Source: Tepidicaulis sp002389665
Lineage (GTDB): Bacteria > Pseudomonadota > Alphaproteobacteria > Parvibaculales > Parvibaculaceae
Assembly (NCBI RefSeq): GCF_965222285.1
Contig: NZ_OZ244942.1
Span: 1,054,001 to 1,118,000 of the forward strand
Direction: 5' to 3'
DNA: 64,000 nucleotides
This document shows, in pieces, positions 8,285 to 19,347 of this stretch (within the stretch, counting starts at the first letter, position 1; the number at the start of each line of letters is the position of its first letter). A program made the position numbers and the translations under genes. Below the pieces are notes generated by a model, which saw only the letters and a list, made by a program, of their open reading frames with translations, did no database searches and was not told the origin of the DNA.

Positions 8285-8749
8285 ATGCGCATTCTAAAAT
8301 ATTTCGCGATCGGCTTGGTCGCCATTTCCCTGGGCGCTTGCGCGAACACGGGCATGGGACCGAAACAGACGGGCGGTACGGTGCTTGGCGCGATTGCCGG
8401 CGGTGTGGCCGGTTCGCAGTTCGGTTCCGGCAGCGGGCGTCTTATCGCCACCGGTATCGGCACGCTTCTGGGCGCGGCTGTGGGTAACAATATCGGCCAG
8501 AGCCTCGACCGGGCCGACCGGCAGTATCTGCACAATGCCTCCTATCAGGCATTCGAGACCGGTAATACCCAGCGCTGGAACAACCCGCAAAGCGGTCACT
8601 ACGGCGTGGTGGATCCGGCCCCGGCTTACCAGTCCGGTAACAACTACTGCCGTGAATATCAGCAGACCATCTATATCGATGGTGAACCGCAGACCGGCAC
8701 CGGCACGGCTTGCCGCCAGCCGGACGGCACCTGGCGCATTGCCGGGTAA
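8285..8749 (+). CDS. Glycine-zipper 2TM lipoprotein (17 kDa surface antigen-like)
   Basis: A 154-residue predicted lipoprotein. The ATG at 8285 gives a signal peptide (MRILKYFAIGLVAISLGAC) with lipobox LGAC, so acylation is expected at C19. A Gly-rich zipper follows (GGTVLGAIAGGVAGSQFGSGSG and IGTLLGAAVGNNIG, about residues 28-68), then a soluble tail with CREYQQTIYIDGEPQ and CRQPDGTW resembling the rickettsial 17-kDa antigen family. These proteins sit in the outer membrane or periplasm and probably affect envelope integrity. It is monocistronic and ends before a strong bidirectional terminator. Confidence 0.85.
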   Translation: MRILKYFAIGLVAISLGACANTGMGPKQTGGTVLGAIAGGVAGSQFGSGSGRLIATGIGTLLGAAVGNNIGQSLDRADRQYLHNASYQAFETGNTQRWNNPQSGHYGVVDPAPAYQSGNNYCREYQQTIYIDGEPQTGTGTACRQPDGTWRIAG

Positions 8750-8768
8750 GCGCCGCGCAAAAGGATGG

Positions 8769-8803
8769 AAAGGGCCGCTCCGGGAAACCGGGCGGCCTTT
8801 GCT
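8769..8803. terminator. Bidirectional intrinsic terminator between convergent genes
   Basis: A long GC-rich hairpin. GGCCGC at 8773-8778 pairs with GCGGCC at 8792-8797, extended inward by CCGG/CCGG around a GAAA tetraloop and outward by AAA/TTT with one bulged G. A T-rich tract follows (TTTGCTTTATT). It sits between the lipoprotein gene and the convergent BrkB-family gene and can serve both. Confidence 0.75.
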
Positions 8804-10168
8804 TTATTCGGCGGCTTCTTGTTTCAGGTTTTCTGCTTCCGCCAGAAGGTCGGCAACGGTGGCCGTGCGCTTTAGAACGCCGCGCCGGGCTTCATCGAGC
8901 CGGGCAAAAAGGGCGTCGACCGCCTCATCGGAGTGAACGTCCATGCTGGAAAGCGCGCCGGCCTGAACGCCGCGGCGCACCGTCTCGATCGCCTCATCGA
9001 TATCCGATTGGGCGGCATCGCGCCCCGGCATGATGCGGCCCCCCTGTTCACTGACGGCAAGGAAGCCTGCCTCGCGCAGGGGATAGATGATGTCCTCAAG
9101 GACGCCGAGCGGCACATTGAGACGGCGAGCGAGCACGGCGGCAGGCCAGAGCCGTCCACCCTTTTTGAAGGCGCGGTGGGTGATGACGAGAACGGCAAGG
9201 GTGATGCGGTCCGTGTCCCGCATGGTGAGCCGTGCAACGCCGAGCTCCGGTGAAAGGTGACGGCGGTTCTGATAATAATAAGAGACAGAGCAGCCCGTCA
9301 GGAGAATGAGCCAGGCGGCATAGAGCCAGATCATGAAAAAGACGAGACTGGCAAAGGCCGAATAAATCGCCGCATAACGCGCGGAGGTGACGACAAAGGT
9401 AGCAAAGGCCCAGCCCGTCGCCACCCAGATGAGCCCGGCGGTCAGACCGCCCAGCATGGCGGCGCCCGGCTGTACATGGGTATGCGGGATCACCTTATAA
9501 AGCAGCGAGAACATGCCCACCATGACGATATAAGGCATGATGAGACCGATATATTGCAGCGTTTCCTTGATGGGCAGCACGGTGGCGGCGTCTTCCACGA
9601 TTTCGGAGGAAACGGCGGTGGCCATGATCCCGAAGGCAAGGAAAAGGGCGAGGGGTCCAAGCAGGCCGACGCTCACGAATTCCGTCAATTGCCGGGCAAG
9701 CGAGCGGCCTGAGCGCACATGCCAAATCTCATTGAACGCCTTTTCGATCTTTTGCATGGTCGAAACCAGCGTATAGATGAGAAAGACAAGGCCGACGGAA
9801 CCGAGCACCGAGATATTCACCTGCTCGACAAAGGCGAGGGTGCGGTCGGTGATCTCCGCCCCTTGTGCGCCAAGCGGGGCAAGGAATTCGCGCATTAAAT
9901 CCGCGACATGATTCTGTACGCCGAAGGCTTTCAGCACAGCAAAGATAATGGCCAGTACCGGCACAAGAGCGAGCAGCGTCGTATAGACCAGGCTCATGGC
10001 CTGCTGGTTCGCCCGCCCGGCGATCAGATCGTGCACGATCACCCAGGCGATGCGCCCGGTGAAAATAGCGGCGCGGACCGGGCGGTTGTCTTGGGGCAGC
10101 GGCGTGTCCCAGAGAAGGGTCCTGACACGAAGAATGGGATTGATTTCCGCCAGATCGGGAATGCGCAT
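8804..10168 (-). CDS. YihY/BrkB family inner-membrane protein
   Basis: A 454-residue protein with the YihY/BrkB core: about six hydrophobic helices between residues 55 and 310 (for example LVYTTLLALVPVLAIIFAVL, VGLVFLIYTLVSTMQKIEKAFNEIW, LIWVATGWAF, LVFFMIWLYAAWLILLTG). The QKIEKAFNEIWHV segment is characteristic. After the last helix comes a cytoplasmic tail of about 130 residues (VARLTMRDTDRITLAVLVITH...) that reads like a winged-helix domain, seen in longer members. The older name ribonuclease BN for this family is a misassignment. Transport or envelope function is unproven. Confidence 0.88.
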   Translation of the reverse strand: MRIPDLAEINPILRVRTLLWDTPLPQDNRPVRAAIFTGRIAWVIVHDLIAGRANQQAMSLVYTTLLALVPVLAIIFAVLKAFGVQNHVADLMREFLAPLGAQGAEITDRTLAFVEQVNISVLGSVGLVFLIYTLVSTMQKIEKAFNEIWHVRSGRSLARQLTEFVSVGLLGPLALFLAFGIMATAVSSEIVEDAATVLPIKETLQYIGLIMPYIVMVGMFSLLYKVIPHTHVQPGAAMLGGLTAGLIWVATGWAFATFVVTSARYAAIYSAFASLVFFMIWLYAAWLILLTGCSVSYYYQNRRHLSPELGVARLTMRDTDRITLAVLVITHRAFKKGGRLWPAAVLARRLNVPLGVLEDIIYPLREAGFLAVSEQGGRIMPGRDAAQSDIDEAIETVRRGVQAGALSSMDVHSDEAVDALFARLDEARRGVLKRTATVADLLAEAENLKQEAAE

Positions 10169-10258
10169 AGGCGTTCAGCTTTCCATCAACTCGCCGAACC
10201 GTGATCGGCCCGTTATTTCAACGTCAAGGGCTCGTTAAGTCTAATAGTGTTAGTCTGC

Positions 10259-10273
10259 TCAACGGTAGATTAA
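10259..10273 (+). promoter_or_regulatory. Candidate CtrA-like half-site pair (weak)
   Basis: TCAA, seven bases, TTAA at 10259-10273 matches the alphaproteobacterial CtrA consensus TTAA-N7-TTAA at seven of eight positions. It lies 32 nt upstream of the ATG at 10306 in an AT-richer intergenic stretch. A few one-mismatch matches are expected by chance in a window of this size, so support is weak. Confidence 0.25.
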
Positions 10274-10305
10274 CCAAATTCTGACCGGACGGAAACAGGC
10301 TGCAG

Positions 10306-11745
10306 ATGCTGGACGAAATATCGGATGCGCAAAAGGCCTCGCGCCTGAGCTCTTATCTGACGTCGCTGCCGGCCGGCATGGCGCTCAAATTGCTCTCGGG
10401 CATCGAGCGCGCCGTGGTGGCGGGGGAAGAAGCCGGCTTGCCGATCGAGTTTATCCGGCATGCGGTGCGCCCTGTCGCCCGGTCGCTGGAAGGCTCGCGC
10501 CCCGGCTATGCGACGGCGCAGCGCCGCTTCTGCCTGCCGTTCGAAGACTTGCTCATCAATCAGCGCCGGGGCCGCAAGATCCCCGGGCTCGTGCCGCGCT
10601 CCTCCATCACGCCGATCTGGGAAGCGCTGCGCGGCGATCTGTTGCCGGACACGTTTCCGAGCCTTATCGAAAATGTCTCGCGGCATATTCTGCAAGGCGA
10701 TAACGAAGCGCTGGGCGCTTCGCTCTCCGTAATGCGCCAAAGCGCGGCGCGGGCGCTTTTGGATGCGGGCCGGCGGGCCCGCAGCGATCCTGCTTTCCGG
10801 GAAATGATCGATAAACGCCTCGGCAGCGCGGATGTCAGAGACGATGCAGTGGATATCGCTCATGCGCTGGCGATAGGTGACGACATTCTCTCGCTCAGCC
10901 AGAAGCTTCCCGACGAAATCGAGGAATTCGATGAAGGCTGCCTAAGGCTGGTGCGCGAGACCTATGACCGCGTTTACAAGGAAGCGCCGGATCATTCGCT
11001 TCACGTCGCGCTGGCGGTGATGGGGCGGATGGAACAGCCCTGGCAGATCATGCGTCTTGCCCGTTCCATCGCGCGGCAGAATTCGGACCTTCTGATTGCG
11101 CGCACGGATCTCGCTGCGCTGGGCGAGCGGCTGCTCATTCAGAGCGAAGATATTTGCGTGCGAGTTTGCGCCCTGCGGCCCGGCGTTACGTCGCTTGAAC
11201 CCATGGCGGAGGAGGTGATGCAGCTCGCCAATATCTCCAAAGGGTTCCGTGAGGAAATCGATCTTGTGCGTTATGGCGAGTGGGAAAAAAGAGTTTTCGC
11301 CGTGCGCCAGAAAATGAGCACGGTGATCGGCGATCATCTGGCCCGTTTCGAGCGCGATCTGCATGGGGCCTTGCCGCTGCAGCAGGCCGGCGCTTTCGGG
11401 AAGGCGGGAGTGACCCGCGCCGATCTTTCCAAACGCATGTCGCTGGAAAAGGCTGAAAAAGTCCGCGCCTCGTTCCGCTTCATGCTGGCGACCTGGGCGC
11501 GCGCCGATGTGCTGGGCGTCTCGCAGATCTATCGCGACCTGCGCCATATGCTGGATGCTTATCTGGCGCTTTATACCGAGGCGCTGCTGACGGAACTGCG
11601 TTTTGCTGCGCAGAAGCCGGAAATGGAACCCCCGGCCGCCGCTTTTGCCGCTGAGCTTCTGGGGCTTCTGGAAGGCGAGGAAGCTGCCGCACTTTTCCGC
11701 CGCCGTGTGCAAGTGGCGCTACGCGAGACGGTAGGCGCGGCATAG
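10306..11745 (+). CDS. Conserved-looking hypothetical protein, mainly helical
   Basis: A 479-residue protein I do not recognise. It has no signal peptide or transmembrane segment and appears almost entirely alpha-helical, with many Leu/Ala/Arg-rich amphipathic stretches. It includes a possible coiled region near residues 325-400 (EEIDLVRYGEWEKRVFAVRQ, then LSKRMSLEKAEKVRASFRF). Fixed-looking segments include RPVARSLEGSRPGYATAQRR (about 58-77) and FCLPFEDLLINQRRGRKIPG. Codon use matches neighbours, so recent transfer is unlikely. It is monocistronic, convergent with the desulfhydrase gene, and preceded by a possible CtrA-like site. I assign no function. Confidence 0.8.
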   Translation: MLDEISDAQKASRLSSYLTSLPAGMALKLLSGIERAVVAGEEAGLPIEFIRHAVRPVARSLEGSRPGYATAQRRFCLPFEDLLINQRRGRKIPGLVPRSSITPIWEALRGDLLPDTFPSLIENVSRHILQGDNEALGASLSVMRQSAARALLDAGRRARSDPAFREMIDKRLGSADVRDDAVDIAHALAIGDDILSLSQKLPDEIEEFDEGCLRLVRETYDRVYKEAPDHSLHVALAVMGRMEQPWQIMRLARSIARQNSDLLIARTDLAALGERLLIQSEDICVRVCALRPGVTSLEPMAEEVMQLANISKGFREEIDLVRYGEWEKRVFAVRQKMSTVIGDHLARFERDLHGALPLQQAGAFGKAGVTRADLSKRMSLEKAEKVRASFRFMLATWARADVLGVSQIYRDLRHMLDAYLALYTEALLTELRFAAQKPEMEPPAAAFAAELLGLLEGEEAAALFRRRVQVALRETVGAA

Positions 11746-11766
11746 GCAGAACGGGTCGAAGACCGT

Positions 11767-12786
11767 TCAGCCCGTAAATTCTTCCTCATAGGCAAAAAGA
11801 CCGGGCATGCCGCCGGTATGCAGAAAGACGACGGTCTCCTCCGGGCCGATCTCGCCTCTGAAAATCATAGCGATCATCGCCGCCATGGCTTTGCCGCTAT
11901 AGACGGGATCAAGCAGGATGCCTTCTGTCTGCGCCAGCGTGGAAACGGCGGCTTTCATTTCATCCGTCGGCACCCCGTAAGCCTCGCCCAAAAACCCGTC
12001 CGCGATCTCAAAGCGCTCCGCGCCCACCCGGCGCACGCCGAGCCGGTCCGCCGTGCGTTCGGTCAGATCGGTCAGGTCTTCAAGCATTTTTTCCGTGTCG
12101 TGCCGATAAACATTGATACCGGTAACGCGCACATCACTTGCCCGCTCGGCAAGCCCCGTCAGGAGGCCGGCCTGGGTGCCCAGACTGCTCGAGGCATGGA
12201 CGATGCGGGTGACGGCGATCTGCTTTGTCGCGGCCTGGTCGAGAATTTCACCGGCAGCGCGCGCATAGCCGATGGCGCCGACGGAATTCGAGCCACCGAC
12301 GGGAATGAGATAGGGCGTGCCGCCCGCCTTCGATATGTTGCCCATCACGCGCTCGAACACCTCTGCCGCATCCGCCTTGCCGTCTTCGATGACAAGATCT
12401 GCGCCGAGCACTTTGTCGAGGAGGAGATTACCCGAGCGCCGGTAAAGCGCGCCCTGATAGGGCACGGTGTCGAAAAGAATGAGCGTGCAGGCAAGCCCCG
12501 CCTTGGAAGCTGCCGCCGCCGTCTGGCGGGCATGGTTGGATTGCAGCGCGCCGGCGGTGATGAGCGTGTCGGCATTTTGCTTGCGCGCCTCGCCCAGAAG
12601 ATATTCGAGCTTGCGGGTCTTGTTGCCGCCGCCTGCAAGCCCCGTCATGTCGTCGCGTTTGATATAGAGCTGCGGGCAGGAGCCGTTTTCCGCCGCGATG
12701 ACGGCGCGCAGGTTCATCAGCTCTTGCAGCGGCGTTGGGGCTTCGAACAGCTCGACATGAGGCAGCAGGGAAAAGGGACCGGGCAT
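11767..12786 (-). CDS. D-cysteine desulfhydrase / ACC deaminase family PLP enzyme
   Basis: A 339-residue fold-type II PLP enzyme. GGGNKTRKLEYLL at residues 52-64 holds the expected Schiff-base lysine K56, and QSNHARQTAAAA near 82-93 binds the cofactor phosphate region. PVGGSNSVGAIGYARAAGE is also typical. Family members cleave D-cysteine to pyruvate, sulfide and ammonia or deaminate 1-aminocyclopropane-1-carboxylate. D-cysteine desulfhydrase is the more likely label, but sequence alone cannot settle it. It lies 14 nt downstream of a CoA-transferase gene, so the two are probably co-transcribed. Confidence 0.85.
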   Translation of the reverse strand: MPGPFSLLPHVELFEAPTPLQELMNLRAVIAAENGSCPQLYIKRDDMTGLAGGGNKTRKLEYLLGEARKQNADTLITAGALQSNHARQTAAAASKAGLACTLILFDTVPYQGALYRRSGNLLLDKVLGADLVIEDGKADAAEVFERVMGNISKAGGTPYLIPVGGSNSVGAIGYARAAGEILDQAATKQIAVTRIVHASSSLGTQAGLLTGLAERASDVRVTGINVYRHDTEKMLEDLTDLTERTADRLGVRRVGAERFEIADGFLGEAYGVPTDEMKAAVSTLAQTEGILLDPVYSGKAMAAMIAMIFRGEIGPEETVVFLHTGGMPGLFAYEEEFTG

Positions 12787-12800
12787 GAAAGCTCCAATGC

Positions 12801-14003
12801 TTAGATGATGTTCTGCGTACGCAAGGAGTTTATGTCCTCCTCGCTATAGCCATATTCGGAAAGAATGTCGTCGGTATGCTCACCGAGGAGCGGGGCGCGG
12901 TGGCGGATCTCGCCCGGGTTACCGGACAGGCGCACCGGGGTTTCCATGAGCGGCGCCTCACCCTCGATACCGGGAAAGCCCATGGGGTGGAGATAGCCCA
13001 TGGCTTTAATATGCGGATCGTCGAGCGCCTGCTGCGGGGTATAGACGGGACCGGCGGGAATGCGCGCGGCATCGAGCTCATCGAGCGCGGCGGCAACCGT
13101 GCGCTCCGCGCACCATTCGCTCATGCGCTGGCTCAGCACCTCGCCATTGTCGCCGCGGGCCAGATCGTCCTTGAAGCGCGGATCGGTGAGCCAATGGTCT
13201 TCGCCCATGAGCTTTGCCCAGCGCTTGAAGAGGGGCAGGCCGATACATTGCACCATGATCCAGCCGTCCTTGGCCTTGAAGATATCGACGGGCCCGGCAT
13301 AGGGACTGCGGTTACCGATCCCTTCCCGGTTCGTCTGACGCAGGGACTGCTCGATCAGATGGAAATTGAAGAAGTTGAGCGCGGTGGCGAGTAGCGCGCC
13401 TTCCACGACCTGGCCCTTGCCGGTTTTCTGCCGCTCAAAGAGGGCCGCCATGGTGCCGAAGGCGGCAAGGGAGGCGGTGCCGAAATCCACCCAGGGCGCG
13501 TAGCTTTTCATCGGCTCGTCCGCATGGCCCGTCAGATGCGCTGCGCCGCACATGGCCTGCGCCACGCCGTCGAAGCCGACGCGGTTCGAGTAAGGCCCGC
13601 CATGACCGAAGGCGGAAACGGTGGTCAGGATGATGCCGGGGTTGATGGCGCTCAGTGTCTCATAATCGAGACCCATGGCCTTCAGCGTCTGGGGCGGGAG
13701 ATTGGCGACAACCACATCGGCCTTGGCGACCATGGCGCGCACGACTTTCCGCCCCTCATCGCTCATGGGATCGAGGGTCATGCCGCGCTTGTTCCGGTTG
13801 AGCTGCAGGAACATGGTGCCTTCGCCGCCTTCTCCGGCGCCCGCGCCCGGCCGGAAGGGCTGGACGAAACGGTCCTCGCTCCCCTCGCGCTTTTCCACGC
13901 GAATGACTTCGGCGCCCATATCCCCCAGCAGCGTCGCGCAATAGGGCCCGGCAATATAGCGGCCGAAATCCAGCACTTTGATTCCCGATAAAATACCGCT
14001 CAT
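12801..14003 (-). CDS. CaiB/BaiF family CoA transferase (family III)
   Basis: A 400-residue family III CoA transferase. It starts with GIKVLDFGRYIAGPYCATLLGDMGAEVIRVEK, the classic N-terminal signature, then LNRNKRGMTLDP. The catalytic Asp is expected in YAPWVDFGTASLAAFG (about residue 172). C-terminal GFPGIEGEAPLMETPVRLSGNPGEIRHRAPLLGEHTDDIL is also diagnostic. It moves CoA between carboxylic acids, activating a substrate for degradation. The donor and acceptor are unknown. It heads a likely two-gene operon with the PLP enzyme. Confidence 0.9.
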   Translation of the reverse strand: MSGILSGIKVLDFGRYIAGPYCATLLGDMGAEVIRVEKREGSEDRFVQPFRPGAGAGEGGEGTMFLQLNRNKRGMTLDPMSDEGRKVVRAMVAKADVVVANLPPQTLKAMGLDYETLSAINPGIILTTVSAFGHGGPYSNRVGFDGVAQAMCGAAHLTGHADEPMKSYAPWVDFGTASLAAFGTMAALFERQKTGKGQVVEGALLATALNFFNFHLIEQSLRQTNREGIGNRSPYAGPVDIFKAKDGWIMVQCIGLPLFKRWAKLMGEDHWLTDPRFKDDLARGDNGEVLSQRMSEWCAERTVAAALDELDAARIPAGPVYTPQQALDDPHIKAMGYLHPMGFPGIEGEAPLMETPVRLSGNPGEIRHRAPLLGEHTDDILSEYGYSEEDINSLRTQNII

Positions 14004-14155
14004 GTCGGCCTCCCGCTGCGCTTATTCCCATAATTTCAAGTCTTTGGCCGCACTATGCCTGCCAAAGAGGAATATTTCCATTTTCTTTACCTGCCAAAAC
14101 TAGGCTCTTGCCCGGGTAACCTTGAGTGAACCCAAAAGGGGGAGGGGAACACTCC

Positions 14156-16011
<1,856 letters not shown>

Positions 16012-16015
<4 letters not shown>

Positions 16016-18207
16016 TTCTCGTCAGGCGCAGTCGGCGCTTCAGGCTCGGGCAAAAGGCCGGGCCGGTAACGCGCGGCGATATGCGGCTCGAGAGCTTCTT
16101 CCTCGAAGAGCACCGGCTTCATTTCCATATCCGCAAAGAGCGGGGCCTGATCGGCAAAATGCGGCGAGGCTTCATCGAGCGTCGCCGAGCCGAACTGATG
16201 AATGCTCTGCGAGTTCAGCGCTCCGTCCTCATCCCATTCGACGAACATGATGTAGGTGTCGCCCGCCCGTGCCGTCAGTGTGCCATCGTCATTTGGCTCG
16301 CCCCCGTAAACGGCGCGCAGAATATCGGGCCCGCCATCGAGCGGCAGATCGACCTTGCCGCGCCGCAAGCGGTTGAGCTCGCCCCATGGCGGGTCGAGCC
16401 GGCCGAAATTGTCCATCAGAACGTCCACGGCATCGGCGAGCGCCTGGCGCAGCGGCGGGGCCTCGGTGCCGCGCAGCTCCGCCATGATGAGCGGCTGCAG
16501 GGTAAGGACGCCAAGGGCGGCATGGCGGTTTTCCTGGTCCGTCCCGAGGTTCCAATCGGCCAGATGTTTCTGTGCGGCGACAAGGTCTTCATCGTCGCTG
16601 AGGTCCATGGTCAAAATGGCCGCCCGCGTGAGCCCCACTTTGGAGGCGGGGCTGTAATAAAGGTCGTATTTATAAGCGGCGAATTCCTCTGCGCTGATTG
16701 CCTCGTCGCGGGAAAGCAGTTCTTCTGCCCGGAAAGCCCGGTTCGTCATTCCCGTTTCGATGCCCATGAAGGCGGGAAATTGCGCGGGCGAGAGATTGTC
16801 CGCCGCCGCCGTTGCGCGGAAAGGCGTGTTATTGGCGTTGAAAACGTAACCCGATTTCGGGTTGATGAGTTTCGGCACCTCTTCGAAGGGCAGGTAATTG
16901 CGCCAGATAAGGTCGGAGCGGTCGCCGGGCAGATAGGCCTGCCAGTCCCAGCCTTCCGCGCGGTCCGGGAACTGCGCATTATAGATATAGGCGATATTGC
17001 CATCCTTATCGCCATAGACGTAGTTGATGCTGGGCAGGGCCTGCATCTTCATCGCCGCAATCCATTCCTCGAAATTGCGCGCCTTGTTGAGGCGGAAATA
17101 TTGCTCGGCCTGGCGGAGCTCGTTCATGCCCGCATAGCGGATGGCATAAGCGCCATGATCCGTTTTCAGCACCGGCCCATGCTCGGAAAAGAACACATCG
17201 CGCGTCACGGTCCAGTAGAAGGGGCCGAAGAGCTTGACCTTGATCTCCGCTTCTTTGCGCTCGAGCTCTTTCCATTCCCCGTCGAGGAGATACTGGTTCT
17301 CGTTCTCCGGGTTCAGTGTGAGCACATAGACATCGGCGAGATCGGGTTTGTTGACCGTGTTCGCCCAGCCGAGATAGCGGTTATGGCCATGCAGCATGAA
17401 GGGCGAGCCCGGAAAGGCGCCGCCTGCCACATCCCAGCCCTCTTCGCTTTTCAGCCGCACCTCATACCAGGCAACCGGCCCTGCATAAGGCTGGTGGGAA
17501 TTGACAAGAAGGCGCGTGTGCCCGTCATCCGAGCGGGAAGGGGCAATGGCAAAGCCGTTAGAGCCTGTGGGATAGACCGGTTCATCGACAGGCAGAAACG
17601 CAGTCTCCGGATTTTTGGAGATCGAGCGTTTACGCTCCGGTTCGAAAAGCTCCATGAGCTGCTTGTCGAGGCCGTAAAAAAACGGGGTCTTGAAAACGAA
17701 TCCGGCGGCAATGTCTTTGCCGGTCATGGGCGCAAGGCCGGGTTCGACCTTCTCGGGGTGAAGGGCAGCGAAGAGATTGATGCCATGAGCATAGGCTTCC
17801 AGCACCGCGCGGGTTTCCTCGCTCAGTGCCGTCTCATATTGCGCCTCCACCGTCTCCCAAACCTGGAGAAGGTGAACGATATAATCGGTAACGGCGGCAT
17901 CAGGGCCCTTCACCGCGCCGAGCTTGCCGCGCGTGGCAATGGCGACTTCCTGAATGGTCGCAAAATCGTCCTCGGCGTGGGCATAGCCAAGGCCGTAGGC
18001 AACATCGGCATCGCGGGGACCGTAAATATGCGGCACGCCCCAATTGTCGCGGCGGATTTCAACATCGTATTGCCGGGCGGTTTCCAGAAACGGCGCCGGG
18101 TCCCAGGGCGCCGGGCGGGTTACATGCGCGTGGATCGTAAAAATGGCGCCCGCGCCAAAAACCGCCGCGATCAGCCCAAAGAGGCCGGTCAATAGAACCC
18201 GCTTCAT
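16012..18207 (-). CDS. Penicillin acylase family protein (Ntn hydrolase)
   Basis: A 731-residue precursor of the penicillin G acylase / acylhomoserine lactone acylase family. The ATG at 18207 follows GAGGGTGAGGG and gives an N-terminal hydrophobic signal (VLLTGLFGLIAAVFGAGAIF). An earlier in-frame start at 18246 is less likely. The alpha chain shows VEIRRDNWGVPHIYG. The predicted autocatalytic site is the Gly-Ser-Asn step in YPTGSNGFAIAPSRS, where Ser becomes the beta-chain N-terminal nucleophile. Beta-chain motifs include NSHQP, FPGSPFMLHGHN and GWANTVNKPD. It probably acts in the periplasm on an amide, possibly a quorum-sensing lactone; substrate unknown. Confidence 0.88.
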
Positions 18208-18365
18208 TCCCTCACCCTCGTCCCTGGCTGCAGCCGCCTGCCTCACGCAGAAATGCGCGGGCGGCGAATGGCCGCAGCCTTATCGTTTCTGTTCTTATGC
18301 GGGCCTACTATGATGGCGCGCGGACGACCCGTCCAGCAGCAAGGGGAATTGAAAGGACACATCAC

Positions 18366-19271
18366 ATGCAACTTGCCGCGATCGGCAGTTGGCTGCTTTG
18401 GCCTCTTATGGCGCTGCTCACCGGAGCGGTGCTGCTTTTCGTGCTGCGCCCGCTGCGCCGCTCGCCCCCCGGACGTGAACGGAGCGGGGAAACGCTGATC
18501 TATGAAGAACAGTTGCGCGAGCTGGAGGCCGATGTCGAGCGCGGCACGCTGAACCCGAAAGATGCCGAGCCCTTGCGCCGGGAAATCTCACGCCGTTTGC
18601 TCGCTGCAGCGGACGGGACAGGCCACGAGAAACAGGGCCGTCTCGTCTCTTTGCGCATGCTGAAAGTCATCGGCTTTGCCGCCGTCATCGGCGTGACGGG
18701 TGTGACGCTGATCCTTTATCTCGCGCTCGGCCAGCCGGGCCTGCCCGACCAGCCGCAAAAGGCACGGCTTGAAAAACCATTGGATGAGCTTTCCGTGCCC
18801 GAGCTTGTGGCCCGCCTCGAACGCCGCTTGCGGGAGAACCCGGAAGATCTGCGCGGCTGGAAGATCATCGCGCCCATCTATCTGCAGCTTGGCCGCTACG
18901 ATGCGGCGATCGAAGCCTATGGCCGCTCCATGCAGCTGGAGGGGCGCACGGCTTTCGGGCTTGCGGGGCTCGCCGAAGCGCTGACCCTTTCCTCCGAAGG
19001 GGTGGTGGTGCCGCCCGCGCGCCAGGCATTTGCCGCAGCCCTTGAGCTTGAGCCGGAGCAGGCCAAGGCCCGCTTCTATCTGGCGCTGGGCCAGGCCCAG
19101 GACGGGGATGTGGCGGGTGCGCTGCGTGAATGGGAAGCGATCCGCGCCGATGCGCCGGAAGATGCGCCCTGGACGGGCATGCTCGATGCCGCCATTACCT
19201 CGGCGCGGCGCCAGCTTGAAGCGCCGGCTAGCGCTCCTGAAGCGCCTGAGGCAGAGCCGCAAGCCGAATAG
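18366..19271 (+). CDS. ccmI: Cytochrome c biogenesis protein CcmI/CycH
   Basis: A 301-residue CcmI (CycH) homologue, the apocytochrome chaperone of the System I heme-lyase complex. The ATG at 18366 gives an N-terminal helix (WLLWPLMALLTGAVLLFVLRPL), a cytoplasmic loop with YEEQLRELEADVERGTL, typical of CcmI, a second helix near residues 98-120 (VIGFAAVIGVTGVTLILYLALG), and a periplasmic TPR domain (residues about 135-290). The C-terminal TPR part is shorter than in E. coli CcmH fusions. It leads the gene set that continues with ccmE, ccmF and ccmH, although a chitosanase-like gene intervenes. Confidence 0.88.
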   Translation: MQLAAIGSWLLWPLMALLTGAVLLFVLRPLRRSPPGRERSGETLIYEEQLRELEADVERGTLNPKDAEPLRREISRRLLAAADGTGHEKQGRLVSLRMLKVIGFAAVIGVTGVTLILYLALGQPGLPDQPQKARLEKPLDELSVPELVARLERRLRENPEDLRGWKIIAPIYLQLGRYDAAIEAYGRSMQLEGRTAFGLAGLAEALTLSSEGVVVPPARQAFAAALELEPEQAKARFYLALGQAQDGDVAGALREWEAIRADAPEDAPWTGMLDAAITSARRQLEAPASAPEAPEAEPQAE

Positions 19272-19347
19272 CGCCATTTATCCCCGCCTGCCGGTTAAGG
19301 CATAGTCTTGCCTGATGCTGAACGAATCGGTGTCAGGGGGAGGCTAA

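Noticed and set aside
16081..18195. Open frame of about 700 codons on the plus strand opposite the acylase gene
   Set aside because: Antisense shadow of the penicillin acylase gene. No motifs, and composition is typical of GC-rich reverse frames.
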